From: Casuarina equisetifolia
Lineage: Eukaryota; Streptophyta; Magnoliopsida; Fagales; Casuarinaceae
Direction of reading: 5' to 3'
Assembly (NCBI GenBank): GCA_028551475.1
Contig: CM052358.1
Span: forward strand, 22,718,853 to 22,782,852
DNA length: 64,000 nt
Shown: one piece after another, positions 50,912-63,886 of the stretch
How the letters are laid out: each line of letters opens with the position of its first letter
Position numbering within the stretch: the stretch's first letter is position 1
Notes under the pieces: generated by a model
What the model was told of the DNA's origin: nothing
Databases searched by the model: none
What the model saw: only the letters and a program-made list of their open reading frames with translations
Made by a program: the position numbers and the translations under genes

Positions 50912-51239
50912 TTGCCACACTACTTTTCAGACTCTCCTTTTCCATCTCTCTTTTGTTGCAAGCATTGCTTGAGTAATTCATCTAGTGCTTGTTTTGGCAC
51001 TTAATCTAGCCTAACTTAAAGCTGACCTTTCTCTTGTGCACACAGCACAATCTCAATCTCCTTCTCCAAGACACACTCTAACCTCGTTGTTGCATTGGCC
51101 TCCTACAAGTCATGTTGGAACTCATCTAGGAACCTGAGCTGTCTCAAATGAGCCTTTTTTTTATACTCTCCTAGTTAGATTTGTGCTTCCATTACCACAC
51201 GATACCGTTTCCTACTTGGGTTGAAAGATGGTCTTTTGA
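50912..51239 (-). other. Decayed coding-like stretch beside the array
   Basis: The minus strand shows a charged, helical-looking reading with stops (for example RQLRFLDEFQHDL and LECVLEKEIEIVLCAQEKG). It continues into the internal part of the last unit (open frame 50781-50981). It may be the internal coding part of the element whose LTRs form the array. No family was recognised. Confidence 0.35.
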
Positions 51240-53156
51240 AGGAAGTGTGATATCAAAAACTAGTAGATTTAGTAGATGCTATAGGCTTAGCATATTTGTG
51301 GGAGGATGATTATACTAATAGTTAGAGAGAAAAAGTAACGGTTTAAAAAAATTATGGAAATGTAAACACTAGCTAGAACAAGAATGAAGGATCAATAAGC
51401 TCTACTAAGAAGTTGTCTCCTAAGGAAATCCAAGAGAGAAAAGAAAAAGACTTATGTTTTAATTGTGATGAAAAGTATATCATGGGTCATTGTTGTAAAA
51501 AAAAAATTATTTATGTTAATTAGAGAAGAGGATGATGATGACAATGATAGTGTAGTGTTGGAATTGGTTGAAACAGAGCTCAAAACAAATGAAAACAACT
51601 AAAGGTATCCTTTAAGGCCATATAAAGGTCTACTACTCCTCAAACCATGAGAGTGAGAGGCTCGATGGGGTAAGAAATGAAGAAAGTGTGTGTGTTAATC
51701 AACTTTGGAAGCATGCATAACTTTGTAAGCATCCAACTGGTGCATAAATGGGGCCTTAAAGTAAGTGAAGGCAAGGACCTGAAAGTGGAAATGGTGAATG
51801 GGGATAAGTTAAAAAGTGAAGGAATATGTAAAGACTTGGTTTTAACCATTCAAGGAGTGACTATGAAGCTGGATTTTTATGTACTATCTATGCCAAGAAC
51901 ATGAGTAATCTTAGAACCTTAATGGTTGAAAACACTTGGGCCCATCCTTTGGGATTTCGAGTTCATGCAAATGGTTTTTAGAATTAAAGGTAAATTGGTC
52001 ACATTACAAAGATTAAAGATTGGGGGAATTTGCTGGTAGATGAAAATAAATATTGTAAGGAGTTGAAGCAAGAATGGTTTGGGCTTTTAGTGCAAGTGGT
52101 TACAATGCAATGTGATGTTGCAAGAGAATCTAATATTTCTAAGCTAGTGAAAGGTATGGTGCATGCTTTAAAAGTAGAGTTTGAGGGGGAACTCAGGAAG
52201 GGACTAAATGAGTTGTTAGAAAAGTTTGAAAAGTTATTTAAGGAACCGAAAAGACTCCTACCAGCTAGGGAATTTAATCACAGAATACCCCTTAAGGAAG
52301 GAAGTGAACTAGTAGCCTTAAGACCTTATCAATATCCCCACCACCAAAAAAGGGAGTTGAAGAAGATGGTTAAGTCATTACTAGAAGCCAGGGTTATTAG
52401 ATTCAACACTAGTTTGTGTTCATCTTTAGTACTCTTGGTAAAGAAATAGGATGGTTCTTAGAGGCTCTATGTTGATTATAGAGTATTAAATAAAGAAACA
52501 GTTAATGATAAATTTTCGATCCCTATAGTCGAGAAGCTTATAGATAAGTTACATGGGGTAAGATATTTCACAAAACTTGACTTGAAATTAGGCTATCATC
52601 AGATAAAGATGTAGTCTAAGGATATCTATAAGAAAACATTTCAAACCTACCAAGGCCACTATAAGTACCTAGTCATGCCATTTGGACTTTGCAATGCCTC
52701 ATTTACATTTTAGGCCTTGAGGAACTCGATTTTTAAAGACCTCCTTAGGAGGTTTGTTTTAGATTTTTTTTGACAATATCTTAATTTATAGCAAAAGTTG
52801 GCAAGAGCATTTGGGGCATGTCAAGGAAGTTTTTGGGATACTCAAGGCACATGAGTTATATGTTAAGCAAAGTGTTCTTTTGGCTAAAGTCTAGTGAAAT
52901 ACTTGGGTCATGTGATTAGTGATAAAGGTGTATCTATGGACAAGGAAAAAGTACAAGATATGGTTAATTGGATTAAACCAAAATAACTTAAAGGGCTTAG
53001 GGGTTTTCTTGGATTCATGGGGTATTATAGGCAATTCATAGCAAATTATGGGAAGATTGCAACGCCATTTACCAAGCTCCTTAAGAAGAATAACTTTAAA
53101 TGTGACCCAAAATCTTAAAGAGCCTTTGAAGATTTAAAGAAAGTCATGATTTCAGT
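51240..53156 (+). mobile_element. Ty3/gypsy retrotransposon fragment, decayed
   Basis: On the plus strand: a gag zinc knuckle near 51450 (LCFNCDEKYIMGHCCKKK); a retroviral-type protease near 51690 (GSMHNFVS where DSGATHNF is usual); reverse transcriptase from about 52300 (PLKEGSELVALRPYQYPHHQ, later YFTKLDLKLGYHQIKM) with [13 protein letters not shown] near 52675 and FDNILIYS near 52768 (usually FDDILIYS); and the start of the RNase H region ([13 protein letters not shown] near 53000). The frame is broken many times. It lacks both LTRs and ends abruptly at the OSC fragment at 53157. Domain identity is clear. Confidence 0.83.
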
Positions 53157-53523
53157 TTAAAGCAAAATGCTACTAGAAGTTAGTTTAAAGCAAAATACTA
53201 CTGGAAGTCAATTTTCACCTGTAGAGAAAGGACATTCATTGCACCATAAAATCGTCCAGGTTCTATTTTCTCACCAACAATTTCAAGTGGCATCATGGAC
53301 AAAAGCAAGCAGCACTGTGAAATATAGCAGAGTTTAGTTAAGAACAAATGTAACACAGTAGTCTAAACCACTCAAGGATTAAAATGAAGTAGATTACCAT
53401 CAAACCTTCGGCAGTGCAATCAAAAACTTGCCATCCATGATCCTGATCAGAGAAAGTCTAGGATCCTTTTGAAAGGTGACAGTACATCCCCTTAAAGTCT
53501 CCAAAAGGATTGTCTTTCACCAT
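53157..53523 (-). pseudogene. OSC fragment: exons 10-11 with their intron
   Basis: Aligns base by base with 36056-36395 of the OSC, at high identity and in the same orientation. It covers part of intron 11, exon 11, intron 10 and most of exon 10, including the DCTAE region (about 53420). Because the intron is kept, it arose from DNA and not from a spliced transcript. At its left end a ~24-bp phrase (AAGCAAAATGCTACT...) is doubled, at 53160-53180 and 53185-53210, like filler at a repair junction. A 3-nt loss in exon 11 keeps the frame. It cannot be a gene. Confidence 0.85.
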
Positions 53524-53723
53524 ATATTACTTTTCATTTTCATCCTTAACCCACAGTTCCAAAATACTGTCCAGTTTTGATTCTATTTTCTCCCTCTAGA
53601 TCTGGAAAACTAGTGGGTATCGGAAGAGTTCAAGTCGCTAGCTCGAATCTCTTGAATATAAACAGAGGAACACAAATAATTATCAGTAGAAGTAAGTGAC
53701 AAACTATTATAGCGCCACTGAGC
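53524..53723. other. Junction between the OSC fragment and truncated GH1 copy B
   Basis: About 200 bp of unassigned sequence separates the end of OSC homology from the destroyed donor of GH1 exon 8. It probably holds the breakpoint and intron remnants. Confidence 0.4.
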
Positions 53724-54822
53724 ATCCAAAGTTGAAATCAAGGGCTCTTTGTGCGGCACTACGATCACGCCTCGAGTTAGAGTACGGCACAAACCAGTTC
53801 GTCACCAGCGTTACTCCTACAACGCCTTTTTGTCTTGCCTGCACATATTCAATATTCATACAGAACACAACTTTTAGTTGGCTTTTATCTAAGTTAATCC
53901 TCGTTATTATGATCACAACATGGATTAATCGAGCTCAGGAAGTCTGAGCAATCCAACGCAAATATCACAGGTACACTTTAAAAGCAGTTTGGGTATTGAA
54001 CCTGATATTTTTGCCGGTACAGCTTAACAGCAGCAGCAGCATGGGCAAGAAGCTAGTGATGTGCGGCCAAATATGGCTCCGTGGTAGAGTTTCCGCCGGT
54101 GCAGTTCAGATTTTGCCAGTCGGAGCAACGATCCGGTGCTAGAAGCCCGAGTGCATAACCACCTAAGCTGAGGCTCAGTGGCGCATTTAATGTAATCCAG
54201 TGCTTCACCCGGTCACCAAATTCCTTGAAGCAAAGCTCGGAATAGTCCGGAAATCATCGCTTTTATTTTTTATTTTTGTGTGTGTGCAACAATATACATA
54301 AAAAGGTTAGCCGATTATTTAGACATTGAACCCAGAAGGGATGGTTATTTATAATTAGAGCAAGGGCTGAGCTGTAAGGCTAAAGGCAACAAAACATAAA
54401 GATTCCAGCTTGAAAAATGGTCATTAGTTTAGTCTGAAATTGTATAAGAGTTTAGCCAAGATAAATAGGTTGGAGGTTCAATTCTAGATATATTAAGGGG
54501 GTAATTACTATTGATATGTGTTTAATTGTATGACATCAAATTTAATGTTATAAAATTTTGAATTGAATTTTTATACTTTAGTATAGTATTAGAGCTAATT
54601 TTCATACTTCTAATATAAGATAACACGAATCTTTAATAATATCTTATACTATAATTAAATCTTCTCTTAATTGTGAAACCCATATTATCTCAATAAGCTT
54701 TTAATAGTTAAACATAAGAAGAAATACATAAAGTACCCTCATGTGGGTTCTCCATTATGCATTTAATTAGCACCCATGATAGAACTGAAAGTGTGTTGAT
54801 AAGTGAATTGATTCATCACTTA

Positions 54823-54921
<99 letters not shown>

Positions 54922-55971
54922 TTATAGGAAACTATGAAGTAAACAACAAAAACATATGATAAAATAATTATATATGATGTAGTTATAAGATTGAATGGCT
55001 ACCTTTAGATAGGAGCTCATTGATAAGGTCATTGTAGTATTTGATTCCTTCCCAATTTCCCCCCCCCCCCAACTTATGACATAGTTTATTTATTTTTTCT
55101 TTATTTTCATCTTTTGCGCTTGAACTTTAATGACAAAGTAAAGTTGACACAAATAAGAATCTTATATGGTAAAACCTAGGACCATGAGATTAAGAATCTA
55201 TATGCATCTAAACCCATTTCATTCATAATGTGAACATCTTCCTGTAACATGGAGAAACGTTGAATGTTATAAAGGATTAAAATATTTTCTTTTTAATCAT
55301 CTAACATTAAGTGAGAATTATTAACTAGAAAGCTAAATTGTCATAATAGACTTTCATAAATGTGCACCATACCTTATAGGAGATATTCTAAATGAACTTC
55401 TTGAGCTAATAATTACTTGAAATCAGAATAACGTCTGCCACCTTCTTTTTATAGAGGATATGAGAAATTTAGTGCTATTAAATGGCGACAGCTGTTTGGT
55501 ATTCCAGTCAAGTTGTTTATCCATTTCTAGACATGACAACGACGTCATAACACCATAACACAATTTGGCCGTTGAGAATGGAAAGACAAGTCGTCTGAAA
55601 AATATTAGAATCAAAATAAATAACAAATAAACATGTACGCTTCATTTGGGTACGCCCCTTTCAAAAGTGAAAGTGATACCAAGCACCAATCATTTTCTTT
55701 CTTACTCTTGGCATCGACTAAAATAACTTGACTTCTGTATAATGGACAGAGAAGAGGTCTAAAAGAGCCTCGATTTCTGTATAGAATAAGAATTAATAAA
55801 AAATAAAAAATAAAAACTTGTACGCCTCTTTTGGTGCCAATTATTGCTCTTCCTCTCCATCAACTATACTCAAAAAAGTGAAATAATAATTTTAACAAGA
55901 ATTTCGTTCCATCAAAGAAAAGAGAGATCAGAGAGGAATCTGGATATCTATGAGTGTAGGTATCCCATATA

Positions 55972-56665
55972 TGATGGGAAAAACGACGTATAAAGTTTCC
56001 CACTTTGATTGAACCTATGAGGAAATACTAAAACACCAACGATGTATTCGAATCACAAGTAAAATAATCAAATCACAGTCAACACAAAAGAATTTCTACA
56101 TGGAAAAACTCCTCCAATGTGAAGGATAAAAAAAACCACGGGACCGATCACGGAGTCCACCCAAATCTCCACTATATCAATCGTTAGGATACAACCCAAT
56201 CAAGTCCTTAACAATAGCAATAGGACAAAGATTTACTGATTCAACAACAATAGAATCACCAATAAATAGTGAATAACAAGTTGTAAACAACAACTTAACC
56301 AAGAAAAGTTGGAGAAATATCACCCAGATTTTCGACCACAATCTGCTGACTTCAAGAGCTCCAAACGACGATCCAACCGTTCACAATGAAGAACACCCAA
56401 TCCCGAACCTGCTGACAAAAAATCAGCTCAATCGGACCACGGATCGTCCTTGATCAAACGTTTGATCAACTGCTGCGCAGGGCCTTTAATTCCTGCGAAA
56501 TTCTGCTCTTTTCTTTTCTCTCTCTTTTTTTTTTTTTTTTTGACGGCCACTCACATCTTCTCTTAAAGAAAAAAACCCTATATTTTTTATTTTAAACCTT
56601 AGGGCCACATTACCCTAATTGGACCCAATAATAAGTCCCCGAATATGGGCTGGACCAACCCAACA
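55972..56665 (-). repeat. 3' LTR of the young Copia
   Basis: 694 bp, TGATGGG to CAACA on the plus strand. On the minus strand the LTR starts TGTTGGG. A polypurine tract, minus strand GGAGGGGGAGAAT, lies directly before it at about 56666-56680. Confidence 0.9.
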
Positions 56666-56712
56666 ATTCTCCCCCTCCAGCCCAAATGAGAGAGATTCCA
56701 TATGTTCATTTC

Positions 56713-59700
56713 TCAAGCACAATCCAAACCGACCTCATGCCGACAAAACTCAAACTTTTCTCGCCATAGAGCCTTTGTCATCATATCAGAACCATTATCC
56801 TCAGTATGTACCTTTTCAAGTGCAACCTCTTTGGTTTCCATTATATCTCGTATCCAATAATACCTTACATCAATATGCTTTGACCTTTGATGAAAAGTAG
56901 AGTTCTTAGCAAGACGTATAGCACTTTGACTATCACAAAATAACACATACTTTTCTTGCACGAAACCAAGTTCTTTTATGAATTCCTTCATCCAAAGCAA
57001 CTCTTTACATGCTTCCGTTGCTGCAATAAATTCTGCTTCTGTTGTAGATAGAGCAATACATTTTTGTAATCTTGATTGCCATGCCACAGCTCCCCCTGAA
57101 AATTTAATCAAGTAGCCTGAAGTAGATCTTCTATTATCAATATCTCCTGCCATGTCAGAATCTGTATATCCCACAAGAATAGGCTTATCACTCCCAAATG
57201 AAAGTTTCAAACTAGAAGTGCCTCGAAGATACCTTAGAATCCACTTCACTGCATTCCAATGTTCTCTTCCAGGATTAGAAGTAAATCTGCTAACTACTCC
57301 AACTACATGAGCTATATCTGGCCTTGTACAAATCATTGCATACATTAAACAACCAACAACCGAAGCATAAGGAACTCTTTCCATATCTTTTCTGTCTTCC
57401 TCATCTGTAGGACATTGTTTCTTACTAAGCTTAAAGTGTGTAGCAAGAGGCGTGCTCACCACTTTAGCTTTATCCATACAAAACCTCTGAAGTACTTTCT
57501 TAATGTACTCCTCTTGAGACAACCACAACTTCTTGGCTTTTCTGTCACGACTAACTCTCATACCAAGAATTTGCTTCATTGAGCCTAAGTCTTTCATTGA
57601 GAATGACTTACTTAACTCCTGCTTCAACTTTTCAATTCTTGCAGCATTCTTACCAACTATAAGCATGTCATCTACATAAAGTAGTAGAATGATAAAATCA
57701 TCATCTGAGAACTTCTGCACAAATACACAATGATCAGAATTTGTCTTCTTATAGGCTTGCTCCCCCATAAAAGACTCAAATTTTTGATACTATTGTCTCA
57801 GTGCCTGTTTTAAGCCATATAAACTTTTCTTTAGCTTGCAAACATAGTTCTCTTTACCTTTTTCTTTAAAACCCTCTGGTTGCTCCATATAAATTTTTTC
57901 ATTTAGGTCACCATGAAGAAAAGCAGTCTTTACATCCATTTGCTCAATTTCAAGATCAAGACTGACAGCCAATCCCAAAACCACTCGAATTGAGGACATT
58001 TTCACAACAGGTGAGAAAATCTCATCATAATCAATTCCCTTTTTCTGACTGAAACCTTTAACAACTAGTCTGGCTTTGTATCGGGGTTGTGAAGAATTTT
58101 CATCATGCTTCAATCTATAAATCTAACGATTCTTCAAAGCTTTCTTGCCTTTAGGCAATGTCACCAACTCAAATGTTTGATTATCATGCAAAGATTTCAA
58201 CTCATCTTGCATTGCATCAACCCATTTTTTCTTATCCACATCCTCTGCTGCTTCTTCAAAGCTCTCAGGCTCACCTACATCAGTCAACAATACATACTCC
58301 TCAGTAGAGTATCTAGAGGATGGATGGCGACCTCTAGTAGACCTCCTCAATAGTGGAACTGAAGATGGATTCTGCTGAACATCAACAACATTATCTGTCT
58401 GAGTATCACTATTATCTGCACCCTGTTGGTCATTTTGAACCTGATCCTGAACATCATGCTGAATATCACTTTCAACTTGTTCTGGCAACTGTCGTTGTAA
58501 ATCATTTGAAGGAATTAGATCAATATCAATACTAATCTTAAAGCCTCGTGACATATTCTTCTCACTCTGGCCAATATATGTCATATTTTGATTCTTAAAA
58601 AATACAACATCACAACTCCTCACAATTTTCTTCACAGCTGGATCATAACACCTGTAGCCAAATTCATCAGAACCATAACCAAGAAATATACATTCTCGTG
58701 TCTTGACATCTAACTTAGACCTCTCATCTTTTGGAATATGAACAAATGCTTTGCAACCAAATACTCTTAGATAGTTATAGGAAACATCCTTGCCAAACCA
58801 AATTCTATCTGGTACATCACCATCTAAAGCAACAGTTGGAGATAAATTGATAACATAAGTTGCTGTAAGTAATGCCTCACCCCAAAATGTCTTTGGCAGG
58901 TTAGCATTTGAAATCATGCATCTAACTCTCTCAACCAATGTCCTGTTCATTCTTTCCGCTATACCATTCAATTGAGGTGTTTTTGGAGGTGTCTTCTGAT
59001 GTCGAATACCATGTTGCCTACAATACTCATCAAATGGTCCAATGTACTCACCACCATTGTCTGATCGAATGCATTTCAACTTCTTTCCAATTTGCCGCTC
59101 TACTGAAACTTGAAACTGCTTAAATACATCTAGCACTTGATCTTTTGACATCAAAACATAAACCCAAACCTTTCTTGAGTAGTCATCAATAAAGGTCACA
59201 AAGTAGGATGCTCCACCAAGCGTCCTCGGGTTGACTGGGCCACAAACATCTGAGTGTACTAACTCCAAGAAATCTGATTTTCTTGAAGGAGGGTGACTAT
59301 AGAATGAAACTCTTTTCTATTTTCCAGCTAAACAATGTGCACACTTCTCAAGTTTTGCACTCTTAATCCCAGATAACAAGTTCTTCTTTGCCAACACATT
59401 CATGCCCTTCTCACTTATGTGACTTAATCTTTTATGACATAAAGCACTTGCATTTCCATCTTCCACTACATTACAAGTGTTCTTGGAAATCTTGGCCTGA
59501 AACAAATACAAAGAAGACTCTTTCTTGCCTCTAGCCATAACTAATGAACCCTTAGTAAGTTTCCATTGTCCATTATTGAAGATATTGCAAAAACCTTCAT
59601 CATCAAGTTGTTCGGTAGAAATCAAATTCAAGCGAATTTCTGGTACATGTTTAACATTCTTGAGAACCAACTTAGATCCATTACGATCTCCAAGCATACA

Positions 59701-60734
59701 TCTCCCATACCTGCAACTTTAGCCAAGCAATCATTACCCATCTTCAATATGCCAAAGTTTCTAGGAGTATAAGAAGTAAAGAACTCTCTCTTGGAAGTAA
59801 TATGAAGAGAAGCACCACTATCAATTACCCAACTTGTCTCATTGCTTGCAAAATTCACATTATCATCATAGCACACAATAACAAGTTCATTAGTAGCTGC
59901 TGCAACTCGATCATTATCATTGTTGTCCTTCTTCTCCTCACTTTCATTAACTTTCTTCTTCTCATTTCTACCTTTATCATTTTTCTTTTCATTTTTTAGC
60001 TGGAAGCAATTTTTCTTGATATGACCCATCTTGCCACAATGATGGCACTCTACATTTTTATGCCATGATCTAGACTTACTTCGACTTTTGTTATAACCTC
60101 TCGGACCTCTACTATGACTTCTCCCCCTATTTTCAACAACCAAAGCTTCAGAATGAGACAAAGAACCCTGACTCTTTCTTCTCATCTCTTCATTCAAAAT
60201 ACTAGTCTTGGCAAAATCCATAGTGACAATTCCATCGGGAGCAGAGTTACTCACTGACATACGAAATGTTTCCCAAGATTCTGGTAAAGTACCAAGTAAC
60301 CAAAGTCCTTGTACTTCATCTTCAAACTTCATATTCATGCCTGAAAGTTGATCTAACATTCCCTGAAACTCATTCAAATGATCAGATATGGATTGCCCAT
60401 CTTTGTATTTCAAGCTAATAAGTTGCTTCATCAAATACATCTTATTATTTCCAGTCTTTCGAGCATACAAAGATTCAAGTTTGTTCCATAGAGTCCGAGC
60501 ATGTGTTTCTTTACTAATGTGATTGAAAACATTCTCATCTACAAATTGTCGAATGAACCCGCATACAATTTTATGCTCAAGAGTCCAATCGGCCTCACTC
60601 ATGTTATCTGGTCTAGTTTCACTAAACACCGGTAAGTGCCAACGCTTCACATAAAGCAAATCTTCCATCTTACCCTTCCAAACATGATAATTTCGTCCAT
60701 TCAAACTAATCATCCTGTTAGTGCTTAGTTCCAT
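56713..60734 (-). pseudogene. Copia gag-pol of the young element, four lesions
   Basis: Order on the minus strand: gag from ATG 60734 (MELSTNRMISLNGRNYHVW) with a CCHC knuckle near 60010-60050 (CHHCGKMGHIKKNC); protease DSGASLHIT near 59810; integrase HKRLSHIS near 59430 and core FIDDYSRKVW near 59190; reverse transcriptase with LLLYVDDMLIVG near 57670; RNase H with GYTDSDMAGD near 57160. Breaks: a frameshift near 59700, TAG at 59317-59319 (where Gln is usual), TAG at 58123-58125 and TAG at 57790-57792 (both where Trp is usual). The polyprotein would otherwise be about 1,340 residues. It is not functional as it stands. Confidence 0.88.
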
Positions 60735-60789
60735 CGTTCAATCAAATCCAAAGATAAAACAACCACAACCTAAGCTCTTGATACCACTC

Positions 60790-61486
60790 TGATGGGAAAA
60801 ACGACGTATAAAGTTTCCCACTTTGATTGAACCTATGAGGAAATACTAAAACACCAACAATGTATTCAAATCACAAGTAAAATAATCAAATCACAGTCAA
60901 CACAAAAGAATTTCTACGCTGAAAAACTCCTCCAATGTGAAGGATAAAAAAAACCACGGGACCGATCACGGAGTCCACCCAAATCTCCACTATATCAATC
61001 GTTAGGATACAACCCAATCAAGTCCTTAACAATAGCAACAGGACAAAGATTTACTGATTCAACAACAATAGAATCACCAATAAATAGTGAAGAACAAGTT
61101 ATAAACAACAACTTAACCAAGAAAAGTTGGAGAAATATCACCCAGATTTTCGACCACAATCTGCTGACTTCAAGAGCTCCAAATGACGATCCAACCGTTT
61201 ACAATGAAGAACACCTAATCCCGAACCTGCTGACAAAAAATAGCTCAATCGGACCACGGATCGTCCTTGATCAAACGTTTGATCAACTGCTGCGCAGGGC
61301 CTTTAATTCCTGTGAAATTCTGCTCTTTTCTTTTCTCTCTTTTTTTTTTTTTTTTTTTTTTTTACGGCCACTCACCTCTTCTCTTAAAGAAAAAAACCCT
61401 ATATTTTTTCTTTTAAACCTTAGGGCCACATTACCCTAATTGGACCCAATAATAAGTCCCCGAATATGGGCTGGACCAACCCAACA
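60790..61486 (-). repeat. 5' LTR of the young Copia
   Basis: 697 bp, same ends as the other LTR. It faces the primer-binding site at about 60774-60787 (minus strand TGGTATCAAGAGC), close to the initiator-Met tRNA type. Confidence 0.9.
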
Positions 61487-61698
61487 ATATAGACGGTCCT
61501 TTTCCACCTTCTTTCGCTGCGCCTTCATACTGGAATCAGAACGAACATAGATGGGTAGGCAATATTCATCTTCCCTGAGATCTCAGGATACTTAAAGAAG
61601 AGCTTTCTTATAAACTATTTTGAATTACCTGATAAGAAGCCGATGCCGTCCCAAAAATGAAGCCTTCCTGAAAACTGCTCCGGTTCAGGTAAGCAGTT

Positions 61699-63673
61699 GA
61701 ATGGCTTAGTCTGACGGCAGTGCTGCCTGCAAATGAGCCAAGAAGAACTAGGAGACCCCATAGGAGGTAGCTACGAAATGCTGCCATAGGGGCTTGGTGG
61801 GTCTTATGTTGGTTAAAATTGATGTTTTTATAAGGAAGTACCGCAGAACTTCGTAGACGCAAACGTTGCACAGAAAACGACAGACAGGGTGTTAAATAAT
61901 GAAAAAATATTTCAGCGATTCTTAGTTTGAACTTCTTTTTTTTTAACTTATATATTTAAAACATCTACCTAGATTATTATAAGTATGAAATGCCCCTTAA
62001 CTCTGGGCCATTTTAAGCACAAAACAATTGTGAATTATGTCTTATATCAACTAAAAGGAGGCATTTATCTGCAAAAATTTTTAAGATATTTTTTTAGTTT
62101 ATATTTACTGCATATTGGTTTAATGTAATAGAAAATATTTTAGAATAAAAAAATTAATATTTCAATCTCATTGACCAAAGTAAAAAAAAAAAAAATTGTA
62201 CAAGAGAGAATTTATTTATTTAAAAAAATCTTTATAAAAAAATATTATTTTGAATAATATTTAGAAACTTCTAACGTTCATTTTTTCATGGCTTTTTGTC
62301 ACTATTATAATACAAATTCATCTTTTCACCAAAAAAAAAAAAAGAGAAGAAATGTTAAGTACATCCATTTGAGGATGAAAAACAGTTCATGCGTTGGTTC
62401 CACTTAAATATCCAAAAATTGTAATAATTACAGCAGAAGGTCTTCAGTTAAAACGTTACTGAATAAATGAAAATTTAAAAAGTTATTGGTACAAAAGCAT
62501 ACACTAGAAATAAGTTGCATTCAGCGAACTTTGTGTACGATTAATGTATGTATTTCACCTAAAAGTTATTTCACCTTCTTTTTTTTTTGCGGGGGGGGGG
62601 GGGGGGGGGGGGGGGGGGAGGGGGGTTTTGTTAAACAAAGCCAGATGATTTTCTTGCAGAGAAGTTTTTCTTTTAATATTAATGGGTAATTAGTCCTTTC
62701 TCTTTTGTGTTAGTTCTCTGTAAGTGTCACTTGTGGAGTCCTGGCAGTGCGCAGTTCAGCCAATTAGAACAAGTTGGCCAGTCAATGCCGGCAATTGATT
62801 TGATCAAGTGGGCAAATCAGGTCGGCCAGCCTATTAGAGACTGTATCTTATTAGAATCTAATGCAAGATCCAACTGGCAGGACTTAGTATGAACCGCTTG
62901 ATCAAGTCCACTATAAGTCCGATAGCAGCGAAATAAGCAACAAAGCAAAGACAAACAAGAAAAATCCAAATCCCACAGGCATGATCAAAAAACGATGGTG
63001 TATAGATTGATATGACTTCTATTTGAGGGATACCACATTGATATAATTGACCATGATTTTTCCTTGACTTGTTTGCCTACTTCGAAATTCAAGCATTAGC
63101 AACAAATGGTTGTTTACAATCATTCGGGGAAATTTCTTTCTTTCATTTTTTTTTTAAATCTAGAACTAAGCAAGAAATCGACACTATATATAGATATCTT
63201 AATTATACAACACGTAGTGTGGGAATGGCTATATTAATCTTTAAACATTTTTTTATACTCCAAACTTTTTAAAATATGATCCTATATCATCCCTAATAGC
63301 TGCTTTCTATGCTTCTCTAATGAAATCAATTTTTTCTCGTAGAAGTGCATAAAGTAGAAGCTGTTTAGAAACGTAGAAAATCTGCAGAGTCGCCCTCCGC
63401 TTCATAACATAAATTTTCATGAATTTTCAACAAAACAGATGGATACATGAATTTTCATGTTGAAGTCATGCGCCAAGATACTAGTACGTTAAAGGGGCAC
63501 TACTGTACAACTAAAATTTTCTTCTTACAAATTAGTATTAGAACTAACTTGCTTCATCATTAATTTTGGATCGAAATTTCAAAACTAGCCTTCTATGTCA
63601 GTTACCATAAGATATGTTCATATGGCTATGAAAATATTAAAACGAAGACCTAATTTATTCTGTACAAAACTTT
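61699..63673. repeat. Segmental duplication, copy 2 (partner 1-1690)
   Basis: GH1 exon 1 end, promoter and upstream spacer in the same order as 1-1690. The minus strand has a TATAAAAA-like core near 61822-61830 upstream of the ATG of copy B. In copy 1 the same place reads CATAAAAA. Extra sequence relative to copy 1 lies at 62421-62705. Confidence 0.85.
62591..62625. repeat. G-run (28 G, one A, 6 G)
   Basis: Sits within the segment that is present only in duplication copy 2. It could be a real homopolymer or an assembly or sequencing artefact. Any open frame through it is a poly-Gly artefact. Confidence 0.85.
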
Positions 63674-63689
63674 TGACGGATGGGGATCA

Positions 63690-63735
63690 CATTGTGCTGC
63701 GCTGCCACACCCGGGGCCCCGGGGGCGGGGGTGTG
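63690..63735. other. Short GC-rich patch at a duplication breakpoint
   Basis: About 45 bp of very GC-rich sequence (GGGGCCCCGGGGGCGGGG core) lies exactly where copy 2 jumps from upstream spacer to the 3' flank of GH1 copy D. It has no counterpart in copy 1. Confidence 0.6.
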
Positions 63736-63886
63736 AAGAAACAATCTTCAGTTTCTTGATAAGGTTAGACTAATAAAAAGTTCTTAATATTATATTTCTT
63801 TTATTAAAGAAGAGCAGTATTTGACACATTTCATTTATAAATGTAAGATTGGGAATAATAAAAATACTTGATATTATATGAGCATC

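Larger units (their letters stand above)
55972..61486 (-). mobile_element. Young Copia retrotransposon in GH1 exon 2
   Basis: 5,515 bp with LTRs 55972-56665 and 60790-61486 and perfect 5-bp target duplications ATATA (55967-55971 and 61487-61491). The LTRs differ by about a dozen mismatches plus length changes in T-runs, so the insertion is recent compared with the other elements here. It is inserted inside codons for GPSIW of GH1 exon 2. It has a primer-binding site, polypurine tract, gag and pol, and needs few repairs to be complete. The old Copia at 20671 belongs to the same family. Confidence 0.93.

Noticed and set aside
53157..53523. Processed (retrocopied) OSC pseudogene
   Set aside because: The intron between exons 10 and 11 is kept, so it was copied as DNA.
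62486..62689. 67-codon frame with a poly-Gly run
   Set aside because: Produced by the G homopolymer and absent from duplication copy 1.
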